Below, one piece after another: positions 48,909 through 57,306 of a DNA stretch of 64,000 nucleotides. The notes beneath the pieces are model-generated. The model was not told the origin of the DNA and did not search any database. It was given only the letters and a program-made list of their open reading frames with translations. The first letter of the stretch is position 1. Each line of letters opens with the position of its first letter. The position numbers and the translations under genes were made by a program. The stretch comes from Streptomyces nodosus (GTDB lineage Bacteria; Actinomycetota; Actinomycetes; Streptomycetales; Streptomycetaceae). The DNA lies in assembly GCF_008704995.1 (NCBI RefSeq), contig NZ_CP023747.1, positions 4,495,501 through 4,559,500 on the forward strand. Direction: 5' to 3'.

Positions 48909-50261
48909 TCAGCACAGCGGGACCGCCTCTCCGGCCCCCTCCGGCCAGGCCACGAGCGGGGTGAAGCCGTGATGGCCGCACTCGCCGAAGACCGTGACCG
49001 GGGCGCCGCCGGAGAGGGCGACCAGGCGCCACAGACCCGGACGGGCGACGGCCGACGGGGTGAGCGGCAGCGCCGTGTCGCCGTCCGACTCCGCCAGCTG
49101 CCAGGAGTTCTCGACCGGGGTCGGTACGACCCGGCCGAGTGTCACCGGGAACGACTCCAGCCACGGGTCCGACCGGAGCGCCTCCCCGTAGCGCGCCGTC
49201 GCCTGCGCGGTGGACATGCCGGGCGGGCGAGCCTCCTCGGGCGCGGGAGAGGTGAACCGCTCGCCCAAGGCCGCCCGTGGCTGTCCGGACCCGGGATACG
49301 CCGACACCTCCGCCTCGAAGGCCAGGCCCACCGGGAGCGTCAGGTCGGGTGCGCGCCCCGCCGCCCCGTAGGACAGGAGGAGGACGATGCGGTCGGATCT
49401 CGTCCCGTGGAGCCAGATCCGGCGTGTGGTGAGCCGGCCGTCCGAGGTGTCGTACTGCGCCAGAACCAGCCAGCGGTCACGGACGGGCGGCCCGTCGGCC
49501 GAATTCGGCAGGCCGATCCGGGAGCGGACCGTGGCCGCCGGCCCGTCCGGCAGCCGCTCACGGCGCAGCCAGCCCTGATCGAGCAGATGCAGCAGCGCGC
49601 ACTCCTCCAGCAGCCGCACCGGCCGGCCGGGCTCCGACGCCGGGAGCGCCCCCAGCTCCCGCACCCGTGCGGCCAGCCCGGGAGCCTGAGCATCGACCAT
49701 TCGCGCCGCCGTCTCCTCCCAGAGCCCCCGCCCCTCGGGCTCGGCGGTGGCCAGGCCGCCCCGCAGCAGGTCGGCCAGCCGCTGCTCCAGCTCCGACACC
49801 CCCGCCGTGATCCGCGCGGCCCGCCGCTCCGCCCTGCGCCGGGCCGCCTCCGGACCGGCGGACGCGGCCGCGGCCGAGCCGGCCCCCGCCCGCTCCGCCC
49901 GCGCGGACCCCCTGCGCTCCTCGATCCAGCGCTCCGCCCAGCCCGGTGCCCGCCCCCGTGGCACCGCGCCACGCCCGCCCGCCCAGAGCAGCAGCAGCCC
50001 CAGCGCGTGCCGGCACGGGACCGTGCGGCTCCCACAACTGCACCGGTACGCCGGGTCGGACGCGTCCGTCACATCGACCACCGTCCGAAACGGCCGGCTT
50101 TCCCTTCCTTCGCACAGCCCCCACACCGTCCCCTCGTCGGAACTGCCCGCCTGCGACCACGGCCCGGCCGCGCCGAGTGTGCCTCCCGCCGCGCGTGACG
50201 CGGCATCAGGTGCCAGTGCCAGCACCTGATCCGTGGTCCAGCGCACCCCCTGCTGAGTCAT
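48909..50261 (-). CDS. SWIM zinc-finger protein
   Basis: A 450-residue protein with an N-terminal SWIM zinc finger (YRCSCGSRTVPCRHALGLLLLW, the CxCx(n)CxH pattern). An Arg/Ala-rich helical region (AERWIEERRGSAR..., coiled-coil-like) comes next, followed by a C-terminal part with repeated Trp motifs but no recognised fold. SWIM domains bind DNA or protein. The ATG at 50261 (MTQQGVRWTTDQV) begins immediately before a 134-bp region shared with the divergent MoxR gene, so both arms of the module may be co-regulated. Confidence 0.82.
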   Translation of the reverse strand: MTQQGVRWTTDQVLALAPDAASRAAGGTLGAAGPWSQAGSSDEGTVWGLCEGRESRPFRTVVDVTDASDPAYRCSCGSRTVPCRHALGLLLLWAGGRGAVPRGRAPGWAERWIEERRGSARAERAGAGSAAAASAGPEAARRRAERRAARITAGVSELEQRLADLLRGGLATAEPEGRGLWEETAARMVDAQAPGLAARVRELGALPASEPGRPVRLLEECALLHLLDQGWLRRERLPDGPAATVRSRIGLPNSADGPPVRDRWLVLAQYDTSDGRLTTRRIWLHGTRSDRIVLLLSYGAAGRAPDLTLPVGLAFEAEVSAYPGSGQPRAALGERFTSPAPEEARPPGMSTAQATARYGEALRSDPWLESFPVTLGRVVPTPVENSWQLAESDGDTALPLTPSAVARPGLWRLVALSGGAPVTVFGECGHHGFTPLVAWPEGAGEAVPLC

Positions 50262-50395
50262 GTCGTCGACGGTAGGACCCACCACTGACAACCGACCGCC
50301 GTGAGGGGGTTTGCGCAGGTCATCACGCATTGTCAGTGGGGTGGTGCACGGTGGGTGACAGATCCGGACCGGCCGAGCTGGAGGGGGATGTGGCC

Positions 50396-51523
50396 ATGCG
50401 TGTGTCCGTTGAGCCGATGTCGATGGAGCGGGGGGAGGCGGCGGCCGAGGTGCTGCGGCCGCACGCCGAGCACACCTTCGCGGCCGAACTCGCCGCGCTG
50501 GCCGCGCAGGACGACCGGCCGCGCCCGGCCCGCTGGAAGCTGTCGCCCTGGGCCGTGGCCACCTATCTGCTGGGCGGGGCGCTGCCGGACGGCACGGTGA
50601 TCACCCCGAAGTATGTGGGCCCGCGCCATATCGTCGAGGTGGCGGTCACCACACTCGCCACCGACCGCGCCCTCCTGCTGCTCGGTGTTCCTGGCACGGC
50701 CAAGACCTGGGTGTCCGAGCATCTGGCGGCAGCCGTCAGCGGCGACTCCACTCTCCTGGTGCAGGGCACGGCCGGCACCCCGGAGGAGGCGATCCGCTAC
50801 GGCTGGAACTACGCCCGGCTGCTGGCCCAGGGCCCCAGTCGCGACGCCCTGGTGCCCAGCCCGGTGATGAGAGCGATGGCCGCGGGGGCGGTGGCGCGCG
50901 TCGAGGAGCTGACCCGTGTCCCGGCGGACGTCCAGGACACACTGATCACCATCCTGTCCGAGAAGACCCTGCCGATACCGGAGTTGGGCCAGGAGGTGCA
51001 GGCCGTCCGCGGTTTCAACCTGATCGCCACGGCCAACGACCGCGACCGGGGGGTCAACGAGCTGTCGAGCGCGCTGCGCCGTCGTTTCAACACGGTGGTG
51101 CTGCCGCTGCCGGAGAGCGCCGAGGCCGAGGTCGACATCGTCTCGCGCCGGGTCGCGCAGATCGGCCGCTCACTCGATCTGCCGGCCCCGCCCGACGGGC
51201 TCGACGAGATCCGCCGTGTCGTCACGGTCTTCCGTGAGCTGCGGGACGGTGTCACCGCGGACGGGCGTACGAGGCTGAAGTCGCCCAGTGGTGCGCTGTC
51301 CACCGCCGAGGCGATCTCCGTGGTCACCCATGGGCTCGCGCTGGCCGCCCACTTCGGCGACGGGGTGCTGCGCCCGAGCGATGTCGCCGCGGGCGTGCTG
51401 GGCGCCGTCGTGCGCGATCCGGCGGCCGACCGCGTCATCTGGCGGGAGTACCTGGAGGCGGTGGTCCGCGAGCGCGACGGCTGGACGGACTTCTACCGCG
51501 CATGCCGGGAGGTCACCCCATGA
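50396..51523 (+). CDS. MoxR-family AAA+ ATPase
   Basis: A 375-residue AAA+ ATPase. It has Walker A GVPGTAKT (residues 97-104), a Walker B region reading ARVEELTRV, sensor 1 NLIATANDRD, and an Arg-finger segment ALRRRFN. MoxR ATPases usually remodel or activate partners bearing von Willebrand A domains, and the vWA gene two positions downstream fits. The Walker B acidic pair is Glu-Glu rather than Asp-Glu. The ATG at 50396 follows GGAGGGGG (50381-50388). It is the first gene of the plus-strand arm. Confidence 0.88.
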   Translation: MRVSVEPMSMERGEAAAEVLRPHAEHTFAAELAALAAQDDRPRPARWKLSPWAVATYLLGGALPDGTVITPKYVGPRHIVEVAVTTLATDRALLLLGVPGTAKTWVSEHLAAAVSGDSTLLVQGTAGTPEEAIRYGWNYARLLAQGPSRDALVPSPVMRAMAAGAVARVEELTRVPADVQDTLITILSEKTLPIPELGQEVQAVRGFNLIATANDRDRGVNELSSALRRRFNTVVLPLPESAEAEVDIVSRRVAQIGRSLDLPAPPDGLDEIRRVVTVFRELRDGVTADGRTRLKSPSGALSTAEAISVVTHGLALAAHFGDGVLRPSDVAAGVLGAVVRDPAADRVIWREYLEAVVRERDGWTDFYRACREVTP

Positions 51524-51584
51524 ACGTCAAGGGCTCGGGCTCCGGTTTCACGTGGAACCTTTCGCACCGGGTGAGGGAGGCGGT

Positions 51585-54125
51585 GTGACAGGCGTCGAGG
51601 GGGTGTCGGGCGGGCGGGCCGGCGACGGGCCGCTGCTGCTGGGGGTGCGGCATCACGGTCCCGGGTCCGCACGCGCCGTGCGGGCCGCGCTGGAGGCGGC
51701 ACGGCCACCGGCCGTGCTGATCGAGGGGCCGCCGGAGGCGGACGCCCTGATCCCGCTCGCGGCGCACGAGGAGATGCGGCCGCCGGTCGCGCTGCTCGCC
51801 CATGCCGTGGACGAGCCGGGACGGTCGGCGTTCTGGCCGCTGGCCGAGTTCTCCCCGGAGTGGGTGGCGATCCGCTGGTCCCTGGAACACCACGTCCCGG
51901 TCCGGTTCATCGATCTTCCCGCGGCACACACCCTGGCCCGGGGCACGAGGGAACCGCGTCCGGCCGGGCGTGAGCCGGCCGAGCACCGGCCGGGTACTTC
52001 GGCCTCCGGCGTCGGCTCGGGGCCGGAGGCGCCGGAGGCCCGGGAGCCCGGCAGGCCGTCCGGCCCGCTGCCCGGTCGCGACGACGCCCTGCGCGTCGAT
52101 CCCCTCGCCCTGCTGGCCGGGACCGCCGGGTACGACGATCCGGAGCGGTGGTGGGAGGACGTGATCGAGCACCGGGGCGCGGGAGAGGGGGACGCACTCG
52201 CCCCGTTCGCGGTGCTGGAGGAGGCCATGACCGCGCTGCGGGAAAGCTACGGCACCGGGGGACAGGAGCGGGACGGTGTGCGGGAGGCGTATATGCGGCT
52301 CCAGGTGCGCGCCGCGCAGAAGGAGTTCGGGCAGCGGCCGGCCGTTGTGTGCGGGGCCTGGCATCTGCCCGCACTGCGGCGCAGGAGGACCGTCGCCGCC
52401 GACCGTGCCCTGCTGAAGGGGCTGCCCAAGGTCAAGGCGGACATGACCTGGGTTCCCTGGACCCACCGGAGGCTGTCGCGGGCCGGCGGCTATGGGGCGG
52501 GGATCGACTCCCCGGGCTGGTACCGGCATCTGTTCGAGGCCCCGGACCGGCCCGTCGAGTGGTGGATGACCAAGGTGGCCGGGCTGCTTCGGGAGGAGGA
52601 CCATCCGGTGTCGTCCGCGCATGTCATCGAGGCGGTGCGGCTCGCGGGCACCCTCGCGGCGCTGCGCGGCCGGCCGCTGGCGGGACTGTCCGAGACCACG
52701 GACGCGATACGGGCGGTGATGTGCGAGGGCTTGGATGTGCCGTTGGCGCTGGTGCACGACCGCCTCGTGGTCGGCGACGTCCTGGGGGAGGTGCCGGCCT
52801 CGGCCCCCGCGGTGCCGTTGCAAAGGGATCTCACCCGACTCCAGCGACGGCTCCGGCTCAAACCGGACCCTGCGGAGCGGGAGCTGGAGCTGGACCTGCG
52901 CAAGGAGACCGATGCCGAGCGCAGTCGGCTGCTCCACCGGCTGGGGCTCCTGGAGATCGGCTGGGCGGAGCCCGTCGCCTCGCGCGCCGGCACGGGAACG
53001 TTCCGGGAGACCTGGCGGCTGTGCTGGGACCCGGAACTCGCGGTGCGGGTCGCCGAGGCGGGGGTGTGGGGGACGACCGTGCTCGCCGCCGCGACCGCCA
53101 AGGCGGAGGCGGACGCGGTCGCGGCACCGGCGCTCGCCGATGTCACGGCGCTCGCCGAGCGATGTCTGCCGGCGGAGCTGCCCGATGCACTGCCCTCGGT
53201 GATGCGGGCGCTCGCCGACCGCGCCGCCCTGGACACCGATGTCGGCCATCTCGCCCGTGCCCTGCCCGCGCTGGTCCGTTCACTGCGGTACGGAGACGTC
53301 CGCGGCACGGACACCTGGGCACTGGCGGGCGTCGCCGCGGGCCTCGCGGAGCGGGTGTTCGTGGGGCTGCCACCGGCGTGCGCCGGGCTGAACGCGGAGG
53401 CGGCCGAGGAGATGCGGCGCCATCTGGACGCGGTGCACAGGGCGGTGGGGCTGCTCGGGGAGGAGGCCGCCGCGCACCATGGGGATCTGCGCGGGCGGTG
53501 GCGTTCCGTGCTGCGGGTGCTCGGCGGGCGGGACACCGTGCCCGGTGTGATCCGGGGGCGTGCCGTGCGACTGCTGCTGGACGAGGGGGAGTTGGCGCAG
53601 GACGAAGCGGCACGGCTGATGGGGCTCGTCCTGTCGCCGGGGACGGCGCCGGCGGACGCCGCGGCCTGGATCGAGGGGTTCCTCGGGGGCGGCTCCGGCG
53701 GCGGGATGCTGCTGGTGCACGACGAGCGGCTGCTCGGCCTGGTGGACGCCTGGCTGACCGGGGTGCCGGCGGAGGCGTTCACGGCCGTACTGCCTCTGCT
53801 GCGGCGTACGTTCTCGGGGTACGAGCCGGGCGTGCGCCGCACCCTCGGAGAGCTGGTGCGGCGTGGGCCGGGCGCGCGGGGGAGCGCGCTGACCAGCGGC
53901 ATGGGCGCCTCCGGGTTCGCGCCCACGCTCGACACCGGGCGGGCGGACGCCGTGGTTCCGGTGCTGCATCTGCTGCTCGGCCTGGGCGAGTTCGCCGGCG
54001 GCGAGCCCGAGGGCCGTGAGCCTGACGGCTGTGGGTCCGAGGGCCGTGGGTGCGGCGGCCGTGAGTGTGCCGACCGTGGGTGCGGCGGCTGTGATGCCGA
54101 CGATCTTGTGGGCGTGGCTCCTTGA
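51585..54125 (+). CDS. DUF5682 family protein with TraB/TIKI-like motifs
   Basis: An 846-residue soluble protein. The N-terminal ~300 residues show, in order, LLLGVRHHGPGSA, VLIEGPPEAD, VRFIDLP, ERDGVREAYM and AVVCGAWHLPAL. Their order and spacing recall the GxxH...ExD...ERN..M...GxGH motif series of the TraB/TIKI/EreA-ChaN metal-hydrolase superfamily; this assignment is mine. The rest is helical, ending in a Cys/Gly-rich tail with seven Cys (DGCGSEGRGCGGRECADRGC). The GTG at 51585 follows GAGGGAGG. Its TGA overlaps the TTG start of the vWA gene by four bases, so the pair is translationally coupled. Confidence 0.78.
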   Translation: MTGVEGVSGGRAGDGPLLLGVRHHGPGSARAVRAALEAARPPAVLIEGPPEADALIPLAAHEEMRPPVALLAHAVDEPGRSAFWPLAEFSPEWVAIRWSLEHHVPVRFIDLPAAHTLARGTREPRPAGREPAEHRPGTSASGVGSGPEAPEAREPGRPSGPLPGRDDALRVDPLALLAGTAGYDDPERWWEDVIEHRGAGEGDALAPFAVLEEAMTALRESYGTGGQERDGVREAYMRLQVRAAQKEFGQRPAVVCGAWHLPALRRRRTVAADRALLKGLPKVKADMTWVPWTHRRLSRAGGYGAGIDSPGWYRHLFEAPDRPVEWWMTKVAGLLREEDHPVSSAHVIEAVRLAGTLAALRGRPLAGLSETTDAIRAVMCEGLDVPLALVHDRLVVGDVLGEVPASAPAVPLQRDLTRLQRRLRLKPDPAERELELDLRKETDAERSRLLHRLGLLEIGWAEPVASRAGTGTFRETWRLCWDPELAVRVAEAGVWGTTVLAAATAKAEADAVAAPALADVTALAERCLPAELPDALPSVMRALADRAALDTDVGHLARALPALVRSLRYGDVRGTDTWALAGVAAGLAERVFVGLPPACAGLNAEAAEEMRRHLDAVHRAVGLLGEEAAAHHGDLRGRWRSVLRVLGGRDTVPGVIRGRAVRLLLDEGELAQDEAARLMGLVLSPGTAPADAAAWIEGFLGGGSGGGMLLVHDERLLGLVDAWLTGVPAEAFTAVLPLLRRTFSGYEPGVRRTLGELVRRGPGARGSALTSGMGASGFAPTLDTGRADAVVPVLHLLLGLGEFAGGEPEGREPDGCGSEGRGCGGRECADRGCGGCDADDLVGVAP

Positions 54126-55663
54126 GTACGCGGAGGACAGCCCGGTCGAACGCCATGCCGCTTGAAGCCGGCACGCCCGAAGCCGGCACGTCTGAAGCCG
54201 GCACGCCCGAGGCCGGCACGTCTGAAGCCGGCACGCCCGAGGCCGGCACGTCTGAAGCCGGCACGCCCGAGGCCGGCACGTCTGAAGCCGGTATGACCGA
54301 AGCCGGCACGCCCGAAGCCGGCACGCCCGAAGCTGGGGCGACCGAAGCTGGGGCGACCGAAGCCGAGACGACTGGAGCGCGGATGTCGGGAGCTGAAACA
54401 GCTGGAGCTGGGGCGACCGGATTCGGGACGGTCGGAGCTGGAATGGCTGGAGCCGGGATGCCCGGGCCCGGGATGCCCGAAGCCGGTACGGCCGGCCCCG
54501 GGACGGCCGGAAGCGGTGAGCGGCTGCGGCGCTGGCGGCTGGTGCTCGGCGGTGACGCGGCGGACGGCACCGGGTACCCGCTCGACGGGCGGGACGCGGC
54601 GATGGACGGCGCATTGACCGCGCTCTACGGAACACCTCAGGGAAAGGAGCACAAACCCCCGCGGGGGAGGGAGCGTTCGGCGGGGCTGGGCGCGTCCGCA
54701 CCGTCCGTGGCGCGCTGGCTCGGGGACATCCGGACGTACTTTCCCTCGTCCGTCGTCCAGATCATGCAACGCGACGCCGTCGACCGGCTCGGACTGGCCG
54801 CGCTGCTGCTGGAGCCGGAGCTGCTGGAAGCGGTCGAGCCGGACGTGCATCTGGTCGGCACGCTGCTCTCGCTGAACCGGGCCATGCCGGAGACGACCAG
54901 GCGGACGGCACGAGCAGTGGTCCGCAGGGTCGTCGAAGACCTGGAGAAGCGGCTGACCGCCCGCACCCGGGCCACGCTCACCGGCGCCCTCGACCGCAGC
55001 GCCCGTATCAGCCGCCCCCGCCATCACGCCATCGACTGGAACCGCACGATCGCCGCCAATCTCCGGCACTACCTGCCGGAACACGGCACGGTCGTGCCCG
55101 AGCGGCTGATCGGCCACGGGCGGGCGTCCCGGTCCGTGCGGAAGGACGTCGTGCTCTGCGTCGACCAGTCGGGGTCGATGGCGGCGTCGGTGGTGTACAC
55201 AGCGGTGTTCGCCGCGGTCCTGGCGTCGATGCGGTCCGTGTCGACCCGGCTCGTGGTCTTCGACACGGCCGTCGTGGACCTCACGGACCAGCTGGAGGAC
55301 CCGGTCGACGTCCTTCTCGGCACCCGGCTCGGTGGCGGCACGGACATCAACAGGGCGCTGTCCTACTGCCAGTCGCGGATCACCCGGCCCACCGAGACGG
55401 TCGTGGTCCTCATCAGCGACCTCTACGAAGGAGGGATCCGGGACGAGATGCTCCAGCGGGTGGCGGCGATGAGGGCGTCGGGGGTGCAGGTCGTGGCCCT
55501 GCTCGCGCTCTCCGACGAAGGGGCGCCCGCCCATGACCGGGAGCACGCCGCGGCGCTCGCGGCGCTGGGCGCACCGGCCTTCGCCTGCACGCCCGATCTG
55601 TTTCCGGAGGTGATGGCGGCGGCGATCGAGAAGCGTCCTCTGCCGATACCGGAGACGCCATGA
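54122..55663 (+). CDS. von Willebrand factor A domain protein with repeat N-terminus
   Basis: A 513-residue protein. The first ~125 residues are low complexity: 13 EAG-type pentapeptides, then Gly/Ala/Met/Pro-rich sequence. A helical middle region follows (RLRRWRLVLGGDAADGT..., ending near FPSSVVQIMQRDAVDRLGLAALLLEPELLE). The C-terminal vWA domain has the MIDAS motif DQSGSM, a Thr in GGGTDIN and Asp in LISDLYEGG, so metal-dependent binding is expected. The TTG start overlaps the DUF5682 stop; ATGs inside the repeats, such as 54155, are alternatives. It is the likely MoxR client. Confidence 0.8.
   Translation: MSTRRTARSNAMPLEAGTPEAGTSEAGTPEAGTSEAGTPEAGTSEAGTPEAGTSEAGMTEAGTPEAGTPEAGATEAGATEAETTGARMSGAETAGAGATGFGTVGAGMAGAGMPGPGMPEAGTAGPGTAGSGERLRRWRLVLGGDAADGTGYPLDGRDAAMDGALTALYGTPQGKEHKPPRGRERSAGLGASAPSVARWLGDIRTYFPSSVVQIMQRDAVDRLGLAALLLEPELLEAVEPDVHLVGTLLSLNRAMPETTRRTARAVVRRVVEDLEKRLTARTRATLTGALDRSARISRPRHHAIDWNRTIAANLRHYLPEHGTVVPERLIGHGRASRSVRKDVVLCVDQSGSMAASVVYTAVFAAVLASMRSVSTRLVVFDTAVVDLTDQLEDPVDVLLGTRLGGGTDINRALSYCQSRITRPTETVVVLISDLYEGGIRDEMLQRVAAMRASGVQVVALLALSDEGAPAHDREHAAALAALGAPAFACTPDLFPEVMAAAIEKRPLPIPETP
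54164..54358 (+). repeat. 15-bp coding tandem repeat, 13 units
   Basis: Thirteen consecutive 15-base units (GAAGCCGGCACGCCC type) encode EAGTP/EAGTS, then EAGMT and EAGAT. The first eight alternate so strictly that they form four 30-bp units with only a few silent changes, pointing to recent slippage expansion. Confidence 0.9.
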
Positions 55664-55677
55664 GGATCCCCGCGGAC

Positions 55678-55732
55678 CGGAGCACGGACGGAGCACGGAC
55701 GGAGCGCGCACGGAGCGCGCACGGATCAAGCA
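55678..55732. repeat. 11-bp imperfect tandem repeat
   Basis: Five 11-base units start at 55678: two CGGAGCACGGA, two CGGAGCGCGCA, and one diverged copy. They lie just after the vWA stop codon, in the 440-bp gap before sucC; the rest of the gap up to the control region near 55896 shows no gene. Confidence 0.8.
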
Positions 55733-55895
55733 CGGGGCGCGGCCGGGTGCGACCGGCGTCCGGACGCCGCGAGACCCGGGGGGAAATCGGACATGAGTAC
55801 GAGGGGTCGCACCGGGTGACCCCCGCCCCGAGGGGGACCCCACCGGCCGTCCGTGCCGGTCGGAGGCCACGGCTGCGAGCCGCCCCGACCGGCTC

Positions 55896-55941
55896 TAGGC
55901 TGCACGTGTGACAGGTATCACCGCTCGGGTGTGACCTGTGA
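55896..55941 (+). promoter_or_regulatory. sucCD control region: -10 box and GTGA motifs
   Basis: TAGGCT (55896-55901) is a plausible -10. GTGA-N6-TCAC (55908-55921) lies at the predicted start site, followed by GTGTGACCTGTGA (55929-55941), which is identical over 13 bases to 25496-25508 before the LAETG wall-protein gene. The first site is one base off the GTG-N6-GNCAC Crp motif. Confidence 0.4.
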
Positions 55942-56103
55942 TTTAGGGCGTTACGTCGAGCGGAGATAACCTGCCAGGCGGACATGCCGCGCGCTCGGAC
56001 ACCGTGTGCGCCTTCCCTGTGACCCAGAGCGGACGTCACGTTGCCCTCGCGGCACGCCCACGCATCCAACGAACCGCGAGATCACTGATAGGGACGGAAG
56101 CGC

Positions 56104-57285
56104 GTGGACCTGTTCGAGTACCAGGCGAGGGACCTCTTCGCCAAGCACGCTGTACCGGTGCTGGCCGGTGAAGTCATCGACACGCCTGAGGCGGCGCGCG
56201 AGATCACCGAGCGGCTGGGCGGCAAGTCGGTCGTCAAGGCCCAGGTGAAGGTCGGTGGCCGCGGCAAGGCGGGTGGTGTGAAGCTCGCCGGCACCCCGGA
56301 CGAGGCGGTCGCCCGCGCCACGGACATCCTCGGCATGGACATCAAGGGCCACACGGTCCACAAGGTGATGATCGCCGAGACGGCTCCGGAGATCGTCGAG
56401 GAGTACTACGTCTCCTTCCTCCTCGACCGCGCCAACCGCACCTTCCTCTCCATCGCCTCCGTCGAGGGCGGCATGGAGATCGAGGAGGTGGCGGCCACCC
56501 GCCCCGACGCCGTCGCCAAGACCGCGATCGACGCCATCGACGGCGTGGACCTGGCCAAGGCCCAGGAGATCGTCGCCGCGGCCAAGTTCCCGGCCGAGGT
56601 CGCCGACAAGGTCGCCGACGTCCTGGTCCGCCTGTGGGACGTCTTCGTCAAGGAGGACGCCCTTCTGGTCGAGGTCAACCCGCTGGCCAAGGTCGTCTCC
56701 GGCGAGGTCATCGCCCTCGACGGCAAGGTGTCCCTGGACGACAACGCCGAGTTCCGTCACCCCGATTTCGAGGAGCTCCACGACAAGGCCGCGGCCAACC
56801 CGCTGGAGGCCGCCGCCAAGGAGAAGAACCTCAACTACGTCAAGCTCGAGGGCGAGGTCGGCATCATCGGCAACGGTGCCGGTCTGGTGATGTCCACCCT
56901 GGACGTCGTCGCCTACGCCGGTGAGGCCCACAAGGGCGTCAAGCCGGCCAACTTCCTCGACATCGGTGGCGGTGCCTCCGCCGAGGTCATGGCGAACGGC
57001 CTGGAGATCATCCTCGGCGACCCGGACGTCAAGTCCGTGTTCGTCAACGTCTTCGGCGGCATCACCGCGTGCGACGCGGTCGCCAACGGCATCGTGCAGG
57101 CCCTGGAGCTCCTCGAGTCCAAGGGCGAAGAGGTCACCAAGCCGCTGGTCGTGCGCCTCGACGGCAACAACGCCGAACTGGGTCGCCAGATCCTGGACGA
57201 CCGCAACCACCCCCTCGTGCAGCGGGTGGACACCATGGACGGCGCGGCCGACAAGGCCGCCGAGCTGGCTGCTGCCGCGAAGTAA
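56104..57285 (+). CDS. sucC: Succinyl-CoA synthetase (ADP-forming) beta subunit
   Basis: A 393-residue subunit of the TCA-cycle ligase that makes ATP from succinyl-CoA. The ATP-grasp domain is N-terminal (KVGGRGKAGGVKLA nucleotide-binding loop, KEDALLVEVNPLAK). The C-terminal CoA-ligase domain has GNGAGLVMSTLD and the FVNVFGGITACDAVANGI phosphate helix. The GTG at 56104 follows GGGACGGAAG. sucD begins 21 bases after the stop, so the two form an operon closed by a long terminator. Confidence 0.97.
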   Translation: MDLFEYQARDLFAKHAVPVLAGEVIDTPEAAREITERLGGKSVVKAQVKVGGRGKAGGVKLAGTPDEAVARATDILGMDIKGHTVHKVMIAETAPEIVEEYYVSFLLDRANRTFLSIASVEGGMEIEEVAATRPDAVAKTAIDAIDGVDLAKAQEIVAAAKFPAEVADKVADVLVRLWDVFVKEDALLVEVNPLAKVVSGEVIALDGKVSLDDNAEFRHPDFEELHDKAAANPLEAAAKEKNLNYVKLEGEVGIIGNGAGLVMSTLDVVAYAGEAHKGVKPANFLDIGGGASAEVMANGLEIILGDPDVKSVFVNVFGGITACDAVANGIVQALELLESKGEEVTKPLVVRLDGNNAELGRQILDDRNHPLVQRVDTMDGAADKAAELAAAAK

Positions 57286-57306
57286 GGGACGAGGTCACAC
57301 ACAACC

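Noticed and set aside
55660..55911. An 83-codon frame overlapping the vWA stop codon (ATGA)
   Set aside because: It runs through the 11-bp tandem repeats, is mostly Arg/Gly/Thr/Ser, and covers the sucC control region.
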